64,000 nucleotides of DNA from Aphidius gifuensis (lineage: Eukaryota; Arthropoda; Insecta; Hymenoptera; Braconidae), in assembly GCF_014905175.1 (NCBI RefSeq), contig NC_057788.1, forward strand, positions 9,548,001-9,612,000, written 5' to 3'. This document shows, piece after piece, positions 11,401 to 26,400 of this stretch. Position numbers and translations under genes: made by a program. The notes below the pieces were generated by a model. It did no database searches. It was not told where the DNA came from and saw nothing but the letters and a program-made list of their open reading frames with translations. Positions within the stretch are counted from its first letter, which is position 1. Every line of letters starts with the position of its first letter.

Positions 11401-14400
11401 AATATATATATATTTTATCCTTAATTCTTTCCTAGATGTATCTGGGTATTTTTCATTCCGTCAATCTATCAGCATTTACCCTCGGTAATACTTTTATATA
11501 TTTATTTTTCTTGATCTCTTATTGGATCTTGCTGACTCTTTCGTCGATGACTCTCTTCTATATCCTATCCCTTTTGCAAAACGACGCGCGTAAAATCGTA
11601 TAATTAAGGTACTTCTTCTGGTGAGTCAATGTGAAAAAGACACACCATGTCGATCCATCGTCGTCTTGGTCTTGGTAGTTTTTATTTATATATATTTTTT
11701 ATATTCTTCTTCTACCCCGTTAAAGTTTCATGAATGTTTGTTGGTTCATTTCATTTGGTAAGACATTGAGATAGCCAGTGAATATCGGTGGAAAAGATCA
11801 AGGATTGTGCCGTCAGTCAAGACTGAGAACAGGCCATCCCCTACCTCTTCTTCTTCTTCTTCGTCTTCTTATAAGTCACATGAAGATTTTCTTGACTTTC
11901 TTGATAATGTATTTATATATCGAGATCTTTTGATCTCTCCAGAGACATTTAATTTATAATATATTTTTTAAATTTATTTTAGATAAACTAAGGGTCTTGA
12001 TTTTACATAAATAAAATGTGCAAAGTATTTTTTTGTATATGCAGTCAATTAAATGACAATAATTTTTTTGATCCATTTATTTTCTCTTTACTTCATTAAA
12101 ATATTAATCTTAGCTTTTTAATTATAATTTACAATTTTATTATTTTAACGTGGTTGGTTGTTATGTAAATAAATATGAAATAGTTGTTGAATGTTTTGCA
12201 AGATATATGGTTTTATATACATAATAACTACCGAGTCATTGAAAATAAAGATACAAAATAGAAAAATATTTTGCTGTTGGTGAATACTTGGTAAAAGTGT
12301 TAATTAATTTTTCACGCGTTTATTATATACACAGTCAACGGTGCATATAAAATCATCGTGACTATATGAAAACTTGCTCTTTTGCGACACGGACCGTTGA
12401 CTCATATTACATGCTCAGAGGACGGAACATGTTGCCCATATGCCATATATCTCTATTTTATAACCATACATTTATTTATTTTTTAAACGTTTAAACAAAC
12501 AATATAAATCAAAATTAAACCAATGAGATATTTATTTTTTTTATCATTCAATAATCAAATTAATTTTAAATTTCGCTTTTTTTTTAAATACATTTCCGCG
12601 TTACTGTAACATGTTAATATCCTTATATAAAAAGGACAAACATCATCGGTCTTCCGGACATTTGATTGGTCATTGTTTTTCTATCACTTACTCTCATATA
12701 TGAATTTCTTTCTGTTTGCCTTTTTCTATTATTTTTTTATTTATTTCGTTAGCAACAAAAACAACATAGTTTGTTTTTTTGTTGCTAACAAAATAAATCA
12801 AATAAACAAAGAGTGATCTTCGAAGGATTAAATCGGTAACATATACGAGCACTTGATAGACCACGCGACTCATAAAATGTTTATTGTTTATTATTGTTAT
12901 AAACAAATGCATCAGTAGAAATCCACAAAAAAATATATTTTACTTCTTCAAAATGTCCTTTTTTATTTAATGGATTTTTCAGAAATACTGTGCAGCAAAT
13001 ATTTATTGTAAAAAAAATTGTTTCAACTTTTAAAAAATTTTAACTTTATAATTTTCTACTGGTCTTTTTATTTTCAATATTTTTTTTTACAATAAATATT
13101 TGTTGCACAGTATTTCTGAAATATCCATTAAATAAAGGACATTTTGAAAAAGTAAAATATATTTTTTGTGGTTTTCTACTGATGCATTTTTTTATAACAA
13201 TAATAAACAATAAACATTTTAGAAATTATGGATATATGTTACGCGTTACTGTAACATGTTAATATAAAATAAATAATATAACGGTTTTTTCAAAAATTGT
13301 ACAAACAATTTTCTATGCAAAATTTCAATACGCATAGTAAAAAAAATAAAAAGTTATTTTATAAATATTTCTTCTTCTTTTTCGCTGATTGAATGTTGGA
13401 ATTTCTTTTTCAAAAAATAAATATTAATTAGTTAAAATAATAATTAAAAAGATTATAATTTACACGAGTGAAAGGCACAGAGAAATCTTACCAAATATCT
13501 TATCGATATATCGATCGAAATAAATTATTAATCTTGCAATGATTTTTCATAATTTAGTATGACTCAGCACGAAATATTTTATAATATAAAAACTATGCAA
13601 TCATTTGTTATAATATTTTGCCAATGTGCGATTGATTTATGATTTATTATATTTATTTCAAAGAGAAAGAAATATCGTCTGTTAATATATATTGCTATTG
13701 GCGTCGACGACCCTGGCGAATCGATCGACGAAACTATGTACTATTAAATTGCATATGCAATTTAACCGCTGATTCGATTTATTCCATTATAAATATTCAA
13801 TCATATTTTATATATATATTTTTTTAAATATAATAAACATAAATTTATATATAGCTGATTTTTTTTTAACAACAAAAAATATATTTCTATTTGAAAATTT
13901 ACATTTTTGTGATAAATCATCAGCAGATGATTATTAATCTTGGAGACACTTTGTGTATAATCGCCTACGCGATATTAAAAAAAAATAATTTAAATACACA
14001 AATGTATATTTAAAAATATCAAAATTGAAATACATATTTTTTGCCTTTTTTTCCCGCGCTGATTTATCGGATGATGAACAAATATAAATTTCCTGTTGGC
14101 ATTTGTATATAAAAATTAATTATGACAATGGTTTATTCATTGTTTAATCGGTTATGTAATTTACTTGAAACTATGTTGCTTAACATTATCATTGATTTAA
14201 AAAAAAAAACAAATTAAACAGTCAAATGGACGACACGATTTCTGTATTAAAGACATTAGCATTGCTACGTTAAATATTCTTTGAATTTCGAAAAGTTGAG
14301 TCTTCTTCTAATGGATTGGTCTATGGGAAATATTCATTTGACAAATCAACAAACTTAAATTTTCAACCAATAATATACTCTATTTGATTTAATATTTAGA

Positions 14401-17400
14401 ATCTTGCTTTGAAAAATTAAATAAATGTGTTAACCAAAAGCTACCTACCATTGGATATCAATTTTCGAAATCGTTATCATTGGCTCAACCAATTTGACCA
14501 ATCCTCTTTTTCTTCTTGACTCATAAACTTCAACTAAATCTGATTCTTCGAACTTTGTCGATATATATTTTTTCAAAATTCTCAAATATTATTCTTCTTT
14601 TTTCGACAAACACTCTTTATATATTTTTACAAAAAATCTTTTTGTTTACCGTTCCAAAGATATCGTTCGCGTGTGTTTGGTTTTGTGTAATTTTCGATAC
14701 ATAACACACAGATGCGGATACATGAAGAAGACAACTGAGAAGACGAAGACGACGACAGGCAACCCGATATGTCCACATCCGCTGTACCCGACATGTCCAT
14801 TATTATTTTTTTTTTCCATCTTTTTATCTGTTTCATAGTTTACCCATTCAATGACGCTTTTATGTATTTTTTTTTATGTCAATAAGAACTTTTCAATTTA
14901 AAAAAATATATATAAAATTATAAATAATATTTCAAGCATATACTTTTTAACAGCAAGTAATATTTTTACATACGTTGTGAGCTACACAACTGCAGGGTGA
15001 TAATTTTTTTTTGGTGTAAATTTAAAAGCCCATTGTTCAAATTATCGATTGCCAGGTGTTTATACAACCGATACAACAATTGAGTATGACGAAAGAGCCA
15101 TGCAGTAATAAACCAGCATTCAGATAAAGATAGAAATAAAAATCAAACAGATTGACGACAGAGAGAGAGGGAGAGATTACGCTATCGAAACAAGGGGGAA
15201 ATATATATAAAGCTAGCATTAGAACAAAAATAGGCGAAATATAAAATAAAAACAACAGTATATAGAGTTCTGGAGATTTAGAAGGTCGTCATACAGTTGT
15301 TTAAACGATTAAAGAATGAGACAACATACTCATAGAAATATTGTAAAGTCAGAGGTCTGGATTAATAATTCCTCATGAATCATACTTAATTAGTAAAAAC
15401 TAAGCTCCAAATTATTTTTTCCATACGTAATATCATAGTTAGATATATAAATTAAGATATTGGTATTTTAACTTTCCGCATTCTCCATAAGAGCCCATAT
15501 TAAAAGTTGTCTTTGAAAATTATAAAATAACGAGCTTCGTCCAAAAATTACATAAAATGTTCAAGTCTATATAACAAAGTTCTCATATTCAAAAATATTT
15601 AAATATTTCGAAAATTTGTTTTTCATTTCGATTTAATTTGTATTAGGTGTTTTTCTGATAAATTGTTTAATCAATTTAAATCTAATTCAATTAATCAATG
15701 ATATATATTTGACTGCTGTTTATAACTGTGAAATTGAATGTTTAATGTTACTGACCTAGTATACTGGACGAGAAGTTAATATCATTATCGTAAATTGTAA
15801 TTGAAATAATATGTGCTTTCGCGCATGTTCGATAGTATTACCATACCTTATTATTTTTCATTGGTATTGTGATTATATTCTTCGTTGGTTATCTTTGTCA
15901 TCTTTAACACTAAGGTAAAAAAAAAAAAAATTTATATAAACTTGCCGAAATAAAAAATAAAGAAGGGGCTAAGAAATCCCTCGGAGACAACCTGGAAATT
16001 TATGATTCAACCAGAAGCGTGACCCCGAGTTTCGAAAAAAAAATGGACTCAACGTTTGTGTGGCGAGGAGAATGAAAAATGAAAGAGTCAAAAAAATTAT
16101 TTTTCTTATTTTTTTTTTTTAACATAGAATATGGTCGAGGGGTTAAATGAATAAAAAAAAGGGTATATCATTACAGTGTTCTTGGAATCTTTTTTTTTTT
16201 TTTTATTAATTTTGATACATTGGTGTATTCTTTCCAGTAGAATAGTAAATTTTTAATAATTGTCTTCACTTAAGTGGGAAGTCTCAAGTTTCTAGTAAAA
16301 ATATTTAGTCGAAGAAATTTTTTTTCCACATAGAGTTTGAATGATACAGACTAAAACAAACCCTGTTATTTAAAAATCTCATAATGACTTCTAAAAGCCA
16401 ATCATTTTTTTTGTTTTTTTCTGACCACATTATAATTTCTGTCTATAATTTTTAGAAAATTTTTTTATTTCTTCATTTGTTTATTCTTTATTAATGCTAA
16501 CATTATTATTATATTTTTTGTTTCTTATTTTTAAAGAAAATATTACGATTTGAGGAAAAAAATTTATCATGATTTGACATGAGTTAACTCAATGGTAATT
16601 TTACAAATCGCAAGTAAAAAAAATAGACAAAGTATGCGAGAAAATAATAATTATCTTTTTGCAATTTAAAATTGCCTCAACCTTTTTTTTTTTTTTTTAG
16701 TTTAGCTAATGCTTTTCAAACTATTCGTTCCACAGTTTTTATAATGACTTGGAGTGTCGCTAATCGCTCTTATGTGTTTAGCTTTTTCATTTTCCATCAG
16801 TTTATTTACCACTTGTTATTATTTTTTTAATAGTTCCAACTATTATTGAGTCTTCATCATACATTGTTACTGAAAAAAATACTTCCCCGTATTTGAAATT
16901 AATTTTCTTTTGTGGTTTAAAAATTCTTTTACTTATGAAAGTATCCTCTAAAGAAATTGCGAGTGATATATCTATGGGATATATATTTCGGCAATATATT
17001 AAAATTTTTAAATAAAGCATGAAAAAACGGAGATGAAAAGAAAAAAAAAGGTTCAAAAGAAATATCTTTGGTCAACGCCAGGTGCAGGACATGCTGTCGT
17101 CATTTTCCTTCGCACTTAACACACATCGGAAAAAGTAATATTTGACCTTCAGTTAAATGAGCTCGTGAAATAAAAAAAATATTATTTTTTTAACCACATA
17201 AAAACATTTTTAAATACTGACTCGTTTTTTTAACAAACAAATTTTATATTTAATATTTTTTACATATTAATCAAATAAATTTTACTGGTTTATTTTATGC
17301 TGGAAGGGACATGTGTCCTTTCTAATTTCATTATTATTCCGGATAATAATTTTAGTGTTAATTATGCAATGATCATATTAAGTGACCTTTAACTGCAGTG

Positions 17401-20400
17401 TAACTACAAATTACTAATGATTCGCTTAAACTTTGTAAATTTTCATTTTAATTTAAAAAACAAATTCATCATTTGCAACAAAAATTATTTATCAATTTTT
17501 GTGAATTTATTATTATTATTTTTTGTTTAATAATAATTCCATTTATTATATATACTTGGAAAGAAAAAAAACAATGGGTATATATAAATAATTTTAGCTT
17601 TGTTTCAAAAAGAAAACCTCAAATCGTGAAGATCCAAGAACCGAACTAATTAACTTCGCGGTTAAGTGTAGTGTCCCTTTGCGTATAATTACGCGGTATA
17701 TACAAGAGTATTGTTATTCGTGGTTGACCGGGGTATGCATTCACGATACCTCATTTAAAACACGCCCAACAACAAACTTACTCATTGCAATGCATATTTA
17801 AAAAAGAAAATAAATTATTATCTCATATATTTAAATAATGTAACGTTTATTTTTATAAAAAAATAAAAAAGGGGCAATGAAAATAGCGGGAAAATATTAG
17901 TTGAGAATCACTGTGTTCTGTGTCGGTGTTTTTTAAGGGGAAAATAAAATAGGGGCTGAATATTACAACCCCCTTTTTGTGTATCCGGTATCAGCGCAAC
18001 GATACTCCCTACTTTCATCGTCATCAATCGACATGCTTACATTGTATTTAAACTTATGACCGTAAAAAATAATTTCATCATCATACAGCTTGTTCTTCAT
18101 AACACTTTTTATATATAAAAAAATCATAAGCATTATATATTAAAAGCCCACGAATAAATATATCAGTAAACTTTGGCCCGTGCGACTTTGTTTACTTTCT
18201 ATTTAAAAAAAATATATCTGTAAAATATATATACAAATATATATTCATAAATTTAAAAAATTAAATATTTGTACAGTCAAATATTAATAATAAATTTATG
18301 ATTTATTAATCATAATTTTTTAATACAAATTTTTTAAATTTACTCCAAAATAAATAGTAAAAAAATTTTTTTTTAAACAACATATTTAAAAAGCTTGAGT
18401 TTATGCTTTATATTATTATTTTTTTTTCAACAATTTTTTTTTTATGTTGTGTGTGTTCATGAGAAAAAAAAAAAAAAAAGTTTTTTTTTTTTAAATGGTT
18501 GTCGTCCATATATATTCGGAGAGTTTGTAGCAAAGGGCTTTGTAAATACACAAGACCCAGGGACAAAGGCAAAGATCCGGGAATATGGAAAGAAGAAGTA
18601 CTATTATATACGAGAACGAGACTCAGTAGCACAAGATCTTTAATAAGATAAAAAAAAAATAAAAAAAATATTTGTAAGATCGGTCTAGATAAGTAACTCT
18701 GGGGACCATATTATAAACTTTACATTGGAATTTGATTTATTTTTATATTCACAATATATTTATTTATTTTTTTTTCATTGAGATATATAAATATTAATAT
18801 TAAAATTATCATTATTTTGTTGTTGTTTTATATAACAAGTAGTTAATAATTATGTTGTGTAATTTAAAGATAACAATGTGTATACATGTGTGTTTGTAAT
18901 TTAGTTAAAAGTTTGCAATTGTAATCTAGGAAAAAAAATTGAAAGCGTGTCGTTGTTGTTACTGTTTTGCAAAGTAAAATAATAATATTTCTTTCTCACT
19001 TAATCTCATAGGTATATTGTTCTTATTTCTATAATTTCTACAGCGCGTGAATTAAAATTAATTACGAATTATAGGTTCACGTAATTATCTTGGGGCACAT
19101 ATTTATTCGAAGAGAAACACGTGGGAGAATTGTTTTGATCGCACACGTAGTGGGTCGGTAACCTTTATTTCCTCTTTAATGAATTTTTTCTTCTTTTTTT
19201 TTTATAATGATTTCTTATTTTAATTTTTTAAAATTATTTTTTCATTTGTTGTCTGTTGATATTATTAACAAGTTATAAATTTTTTTATTTATTTATTATT
19301 TATTATTCATCAAAAGAAAATCAATTTGTCAATATATAAAATAACTGACTTTTATAATACAGCTGAACCCAATGAATCGATCAATTCTCGACATTCAATA
19401 TCCGATCGTTATAACACTTCATTATGATTCAACTTGAAATGAAAACGATCCATCATTTCATTCGTATTTTCATGTAGCCATTAAAATTATTTGCCAAACA
19501 TAAGTATGAATTTCTAATGAATATTTAATATAAACAATAAATAAAGGAAATAATATTGATATTTTTAAAAAAGAGAGAACTTTGTCAAAAATAAATTGGA
19601 TGACAGAAATCAATCGTTGACCACCAGCTCGTTATAACTCGGAAGGATTTATGATCCCGTCGATCTCCTTATAGCTGTTTGACCACTTTTTTATTTTTAT
19701 TGCAAATCATAAAATAATATTCCAATTTAAGCTGCTAATTTTACCCTTGGACCTATTATTATTACATAAAATATTCTCCAATTTAAATTGTTCAAAAAAA
19801 AAATATATGCATCCTCCATTTATAGTAATATAATGATTCAAATAATTAGTCTTAAAAAAATTATTCAAGCTTAAATAATTATTGAACAATTTAATAATTA
19901 TTTATTATTGTTTTTAAATATTATTATTGATCCAAGTTTTATAGGCAATTAAAAAGTACATAGAGTCATAACCTTAATCACACAATTATTCAGATATATA
20001 TTTTTTAATGTTCTTTGTAATTTTTTAAAACTTTTTTTCAAATTAAAAAAAATCATGTATAACGAAAATTAAAATTTTCAATACTCCGGTGGGTTATGTG
20101 CAATTATTAGTTAGTGTAATTTTTTTTTTTTCAAATAAAATGTCATATTGTTTAGTCACAACACTACGAAATTTTATCATAAACATATGTTCATCTGTGT
20201 AAGTGAGACGAACTAAGCAGGGCTGCCAACACTGCGCGTCGAATCTCCACAAAACATGATTTTGTTGGGTTCCAATGTAAATCGGGAAAAAAACAGCCAC
20301 ATCAAATTTTTCTATTAGAATTCTAATAACTCCGTGAGTTTTAAAGATATCGTTTTCAAAATAGCGGCGATTTAAAGATCAAAATAAAAGGAAACTTTTA

Positions 20401-23400
20401 ATTAGTCGGTGCAAATTGATCACGCTTACAGATAAAAAGTTATTTAATATTTAAAAAAAAAAAGAAAAAAAGGTTTTTAACATTTTTGGCTCTGGCAACT
20501 TTAATAATTATTTGAGAAAAAATCGAAAATATACAAATTAAAGAGATTGAAAATACGCTTCTTTTGGTTCTAACACGAAGTGTCTCTGACAATTACTTAA
20601 GAAATGAGAGCGTTTTTTAATTTTCGGTAGACAAATCCAATACGTAGGTGACGCGAAGCGTCCCACCTACGTAAAAATAATTCTACATTATACTTGTCAT
20701 AAAAATATATACTGTCGTTATTCGCTGGAGTAAAGTCCAAACGCGAAGTTCATGTTGAAGACGTTGAAGTTTTTAATCCGAGCATTAAAGTCGTCAGAGA
20801 TTCGAATGCCGGCACGCACGATCAGTCTTAGGATCAGCCTGGCGTGGATCACTATGTAGAATGTTGATTATTATATATTTATAAATATACATCTATAAAA
20901 AAAAAAATATAAAAAGAGAGAAAATCAAGCTGGCTTGAATATCCCAAGTTGCTGTTGTTGTTGTTGTTGCTATCGGTAGTCTCATTTTGGATTAATCATA
21001 TATATTTCGAACGGTTAGTAACGATAAACGGCCAACTAAAGGACAACCTTATGTTAAAATATTGTTTAAAAGAAAAAGATATAAAATAACGACCCCACTA
21101 GCTGTTTCCATACACACACATATACATTTTATATATTTTTTTCTATACCGTTGGGCAGGGAGAGAATGTATGTGTGTGCAGTAATTTTATGTGGTGCAGG
21201 ATGATGACGGTGGTGGTGGTGGTGTGTTTTGAGTGAGACAGAAAGGACATATAACCATTTGAAGGCAAAACCAAAACGGCAGATGTTTTCATTCGTCCTT
21301 CCTCTTTACCACCCGCACCACTACCCTTATTTTAAAAACTCATATTACCTTCTCAACAAAATACAACTGCCATGTCCTGTTTTACTTTTTTCTTGCTTAC
21401 ACTTACCCTATATGCATATACCTCCGCACAACTTTGATGATGGCACAGGTAATAAATGACCTTTATCGCTAAAAAAAATTCTAGATTAACAATTCTTTCT
21501 TTCTTTTTTTATCTTTTATTTATAAATTTGTGAAATGTTTTATTTTTTAAAGCTTTTATCTTAATGGCTCTTTTTTTTTTTTTTTTGAGTTTTAAGTGGA
21601 AAATTAATGACAAAACTATTAGTCGGTATAGATATATTTATATCTTTTTTAAAATTGTTGAGCTAGAATTATTGTTATTATTATTTTAACGATAACATAA
21701 TGCTAAGGTAGATTATTATTTTTTTTTTAAAAAAAAAGTATATTGAACATTAAGACAACCATAAATTTTGCAATGGTAAAATAACAAAGATTTACAAAAT
21801 AAAAATAGCTTTGAGAGTTTACTTTGAATGTTCATTACAAGTCAGGTTTTTGTTTTGAATTTTTTTTATGTTTAGTACACCTTGAGTGTTATAAATATAA
21901 TTTTAAAAAATTTTTAAACAGTTTAAATGTATACCAAGACTTGCTACTATTATTAGACAAAAGTTGATCTTTGTTTTCTGCAAGTACAAGAGATCGTGAT
22001 GATCTATTTGAGCTTATCCTTTCATTTGACGTTGACGATTTTGTTCCTCCGAATCAAGTTTGATCAATATATCAGCATACGATTCAGATCCTGTTGAGGG
22101 TTTTGTATTTTTGTATGATGGATTTGAAAAAACTGCTTCTACCTCACTTGATGTTATTGAAACTTGTCTTGGATTTGGTCTTTCTAATTTTAAAGAAATT
22201 TTTTTTTTTGAGCTATTTACTGTTGATTTACCAACTTGAGGTCCAACTGCTGTAAATGTTAAATCCAAGGCAGCATCGATATGTTCACCAGTTGTTTTTT
22301 TCTCCAAATGTAATGCATGATCAATCATACCCATTGGTTTATTATACAAAAAAGTTGATGTTCCATCTGCTACAAGGCTTCCACCAACAGCACCAGCTGA
22401 ACCTCCAACAGGACCTCCAGTTACACTTCCAATTATAAAACCACCCAAAGTACAAGTAGTTAATATCCATATCCAGGTAAACTGTCATCAAAGCTTTTTA
22501 CAGATTGCCATAATTGTGTTTTATTTTTAAAATTATTCCATGTTTTTTCAACTTCATCTTGTTTACCCATTATATATAAAAATACCATTTTTCCTTGTGA
22601 TACTAGTGGTACATTATCCCAATCTAATGGAGCTCCATATGTTACCATAAAATTTGTACCAATAGGCACCAAGCAAACCAGGAAAATTTGCATTTTATTT
22701 GTTATTTTTCTTTCCCAAGTTTTACACTAGTTATGCTTGATCAACTGAGAGTTTTATTGTGCACTGATTAGCTGAGTGTTAATAAACAACTAAGAATATT
22801 TTTTACTTAATGTATCTATTATATAAACACACATGGATAAATTTGAACCACATGATTTTTTGTTAATCATTTAGGTCATTGCTTCAAGCTATTAGATCAA
22901 AGTTGAACTATCTAAATTTGTCAGAGTGTCAAGCTCTTTTAATACCCTGTATTTTTAAAAAATTGATTGGTTTTTTATCAACTGGTTTATTGATGTTACA
23001 TGTGATTCTTGTCACCGTACATGTCTGATCAATAATAAAATCACGTGATTTAATGATAAGTCGTTGTTGCTTCAGGCTATCAAGTCCAATTCTAATTCTT
23101 CAAGTTTGTCTGAATGTCAATTGATCATTTGATTAATTATCTAGCTATAAATAAGTTTTAATAATTAAAAATTGTCAACAAATAACAATTTTATTTTATT
23201 TTTATTTTAAACATCAAATAAAATCATTTTCAAGTATTTTTTGTTGAAAAAATTAAACAAATATTATGAAAAGTTTTCATTGAAAACAGTAAAATTTACT
23301 CGTTTAAAAATCATAAAAAGTTTTACCTTGACCATGTAATAAAACAAAAATATATATATTTTATTTATCACACAAAAATATCCACCTGATTTTTTTGAAC

Positions 23401-26400
23401 AGCCAAATTTATGAGATCAACTGTTGAGTGTTATGTTGCCTCTGGTAAAATGAAAAATTGGTTATCGTTTTGAGGACTTGTCAAATTCCATCCGCAAGTG
23501 CATACCATATGCCTAATATTGCCATATGTATACAGAAAAAATCAATATAAAAAATAAATAAAAGAAAAAAAAAACAATAATAATTTTTTCAAAGTATTTT
23601 TAGTCATGAATAACACAAAAGTATTTCAATACTTTAGCCATCAATAAATTGGAAAAAAAATAAGATTAAAGTGATAGAAAATTAGTATATAAAAACAAGT
23701 ATACCGTTGGTTAAAAAAAATAAATAAATTATCATCATCAAATCCTCAGAATGACAAGATATCATTTCTCAACAGGGTGCCTTATTTAGTGTCTCAAGAA
23801 TCAATGATTTTATAAAAGTTGCACAAATGACACATTCCACTTCTTGAATTTATTTCTCATCAAATAAATATTTTTCCGGATTTTCATCTCACGCTGACAT
23901 CAACTTTTTCCATCAATTGAATCTGATTAATTTCCTGTTTTTAAATTTATTTGTTTTGTTTCATTAGTACAAAAAAATTATTTAACAATAAAATTATTAA
24001 ATATTGTTTTCATTGTTGTTGTTGATTATACATAAATATATTAATAATAATTTTATGGTCTTGGTGTGAGTTATGACTACCGTTTTCGTGTCGTATCATC
24101 TCGTCGTCGACGACCGGTTCCCCCCCATTGAGGATGGGCACACCCGTGTGAGGGTCATCACTTTGTTAATGTTGTTTTATACATACCTTCTTCTTATATA
24201 TACACTTGGATATCATGAAGACATGTATACACTCAAATTGAAAGAAAAAATAAAAATCATTTTTTTTTATTTTCCATGGCAATGGCGACGTTCGCTTTTT
24301 GTCCTCTTCTCTCTCTTTACTTTTAGTGTCTTCAAGCATTAATATGCATTTATATTATATCCATGTTTTAATGGAAAATAAATTTATAGCACCTTTAAAT
24401 GTGTGTCGAATTATATACTTGATTAAAATAAAAGAACCTTTGTTATCTTACAAACTTTTTTTATTTTTTTGACACCTTTAGCTGCGTCATCAGAATCGAA
24501 ATCGAAACAATCATTTCGATGAACAATATTTCTTGGAACAATTTTTTTTTTTTCTACAGTAATATAAATACTTTTTTTTTTTATTTATTATTACTATTAT
24601 TTTACCCCGGAAGCAGACTAATATCTATGATTCTTCTTCTTCGGTTATTTTTTTTTATTTTACTTTCTAGAAATAATTTTTTGTTTCGAGGGCATTTCTA
24701 TCAAATGATCTAGTTCTTTTGAATTTTGGCAAATGTTAATTTGATAATCAATACGAGCTATGAATTTTTAGAGTGAAAGTTTTTTTGTTTTAAGAAATAA
24801 TTTTTGTTTTTTTTTTTTAAATCTAATTTTAGAAATTCAAGATAGCTATGTAATTAGATATTTAATAAGGAAATTGGTCGTTCAAAAAGTGCACTCAAGA
24901 CATAATTTCTATCGCGTGGGCGCGTGAAAATATATATCGTGAGGTAAAAAAATTTAGTCTTATTTTATTCACGTTCTTATCCAGACAGTTTTTTTTTTTT
25001 TTTTCTCTCGCCCACGTACTGATTGAGACTACATTAACTATACAGTATATTCTCAACACATTAACTATCCTTTTAAAATTTAATAGTTATCTAAAAGATA
25101 ATGTCATTGACACGTAATTTGTAATTATAAAAATTTATATTATTATATAAATTTAAAAAAAAATGTCATTGATCATTCGCCGATTATTCAAATTTTTTGT
25201 TCGTTAATAAAAAAAAAAAAAACAAGTGTAAAAAATTTCTCATTCAAAGAAAAAATATTGTACATTAATTTTACGACAAAAAAAATAATATATTATTCAT
25301 TTTTTTTTTTCAAATATACATAAAATTTCTGTGGCATGATCTGCTGCAGGAAGGAAGCCGCAATTCAGTCAGCCAATTTACGCGAGAATTAAAGTAATTA
25401 GCACTGCAGATATTTTTATATATTCATACAAAAAAAAATTAAAATAAAATATGTTTATAGAGACATTAAAACATTGTGGATGTACTCTTATCAATTTCTA
25501 AGTAAAATTTTTATAAAATAAAATACAAAATAACAATGAAATAAAAATATAAAAAAAAAACAATCCATTTGTCACGCACTTGATGTTTTTGCGTGAAAGA
25601 GACACACAAATACAAGTACTTTTGTTATACAGAAAATATACAAAAGTAGTATACTGAGAAAAGGAAACAGTGGATTTGTCACGAAGGCAGTTTTGTTTAA
25701 CTGATCTCATCCGTCTTGCAAGTCTTGCAAGTTGGACATTTGAGTGCGATGCTGTGTCGTACTTGTCGCACTCTTATTACAATCTTTAGGTGACTTTATT
25801 TTCTCCATACTATACTCCCTCTGCATCCTCTATATTACATTTTTTAAATTAAAATTTCAAGCATAAAATATTTCAATTCAAATTACAATTTAAAAAAAAT
25901 AAAATAACTTTTCGTAAATTGTTATATTTTTTTTTTTTTTTCAATACTTTGTTGGTCGTCTTTTTCAACATGAAAGTTTACTTTACCCGGCATATTGTCA
26001 AAGGTCTCTTTGATGCTTAACAAAGTAAAGGCATCTTCTTTTTACTGGTCTTCATGGAGGACCACTTGAGGGGCATATACTGTAGATGGCTAATTGCCAT
26101 CAGCTCTTCGATAAGCCCTCTGGCCATTTGGCTAACACTTTTTTTAAAAAAATATTTTTTCTCCTTTAGCAGTTTAGATTTTTTTAATTTTATTTCTTTG
26201 AATATATACACGCTCTGAATGCCACCAAGAAGAACACTTAAATTTATTTCTCGAGTCAAATAATCTACATTAACCCTCCGTGTTACCTGATATGTACACA
26301 ACCCACTGTGCAATAAAAAAATTCATCGTAATAATTTCACACTAATCGATTAAACTAATTTACAAATAATTCTTGAAATAATTATATTTGTCATGGTATT

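Noticed and set aside
15475..15600. Second copy of the 60806-61310 MITE
   Set aside because: Only a 13-base match (CTCCATAAGAGCC) plus weak similarity, with no inverted ends or TTAA pair found.
20094..20300. Frame MAVFFPIYIG treated as a host gene
   Set aside because: Present in every repeat A copy, so it belongs to the repeat. Too short to assign a function.
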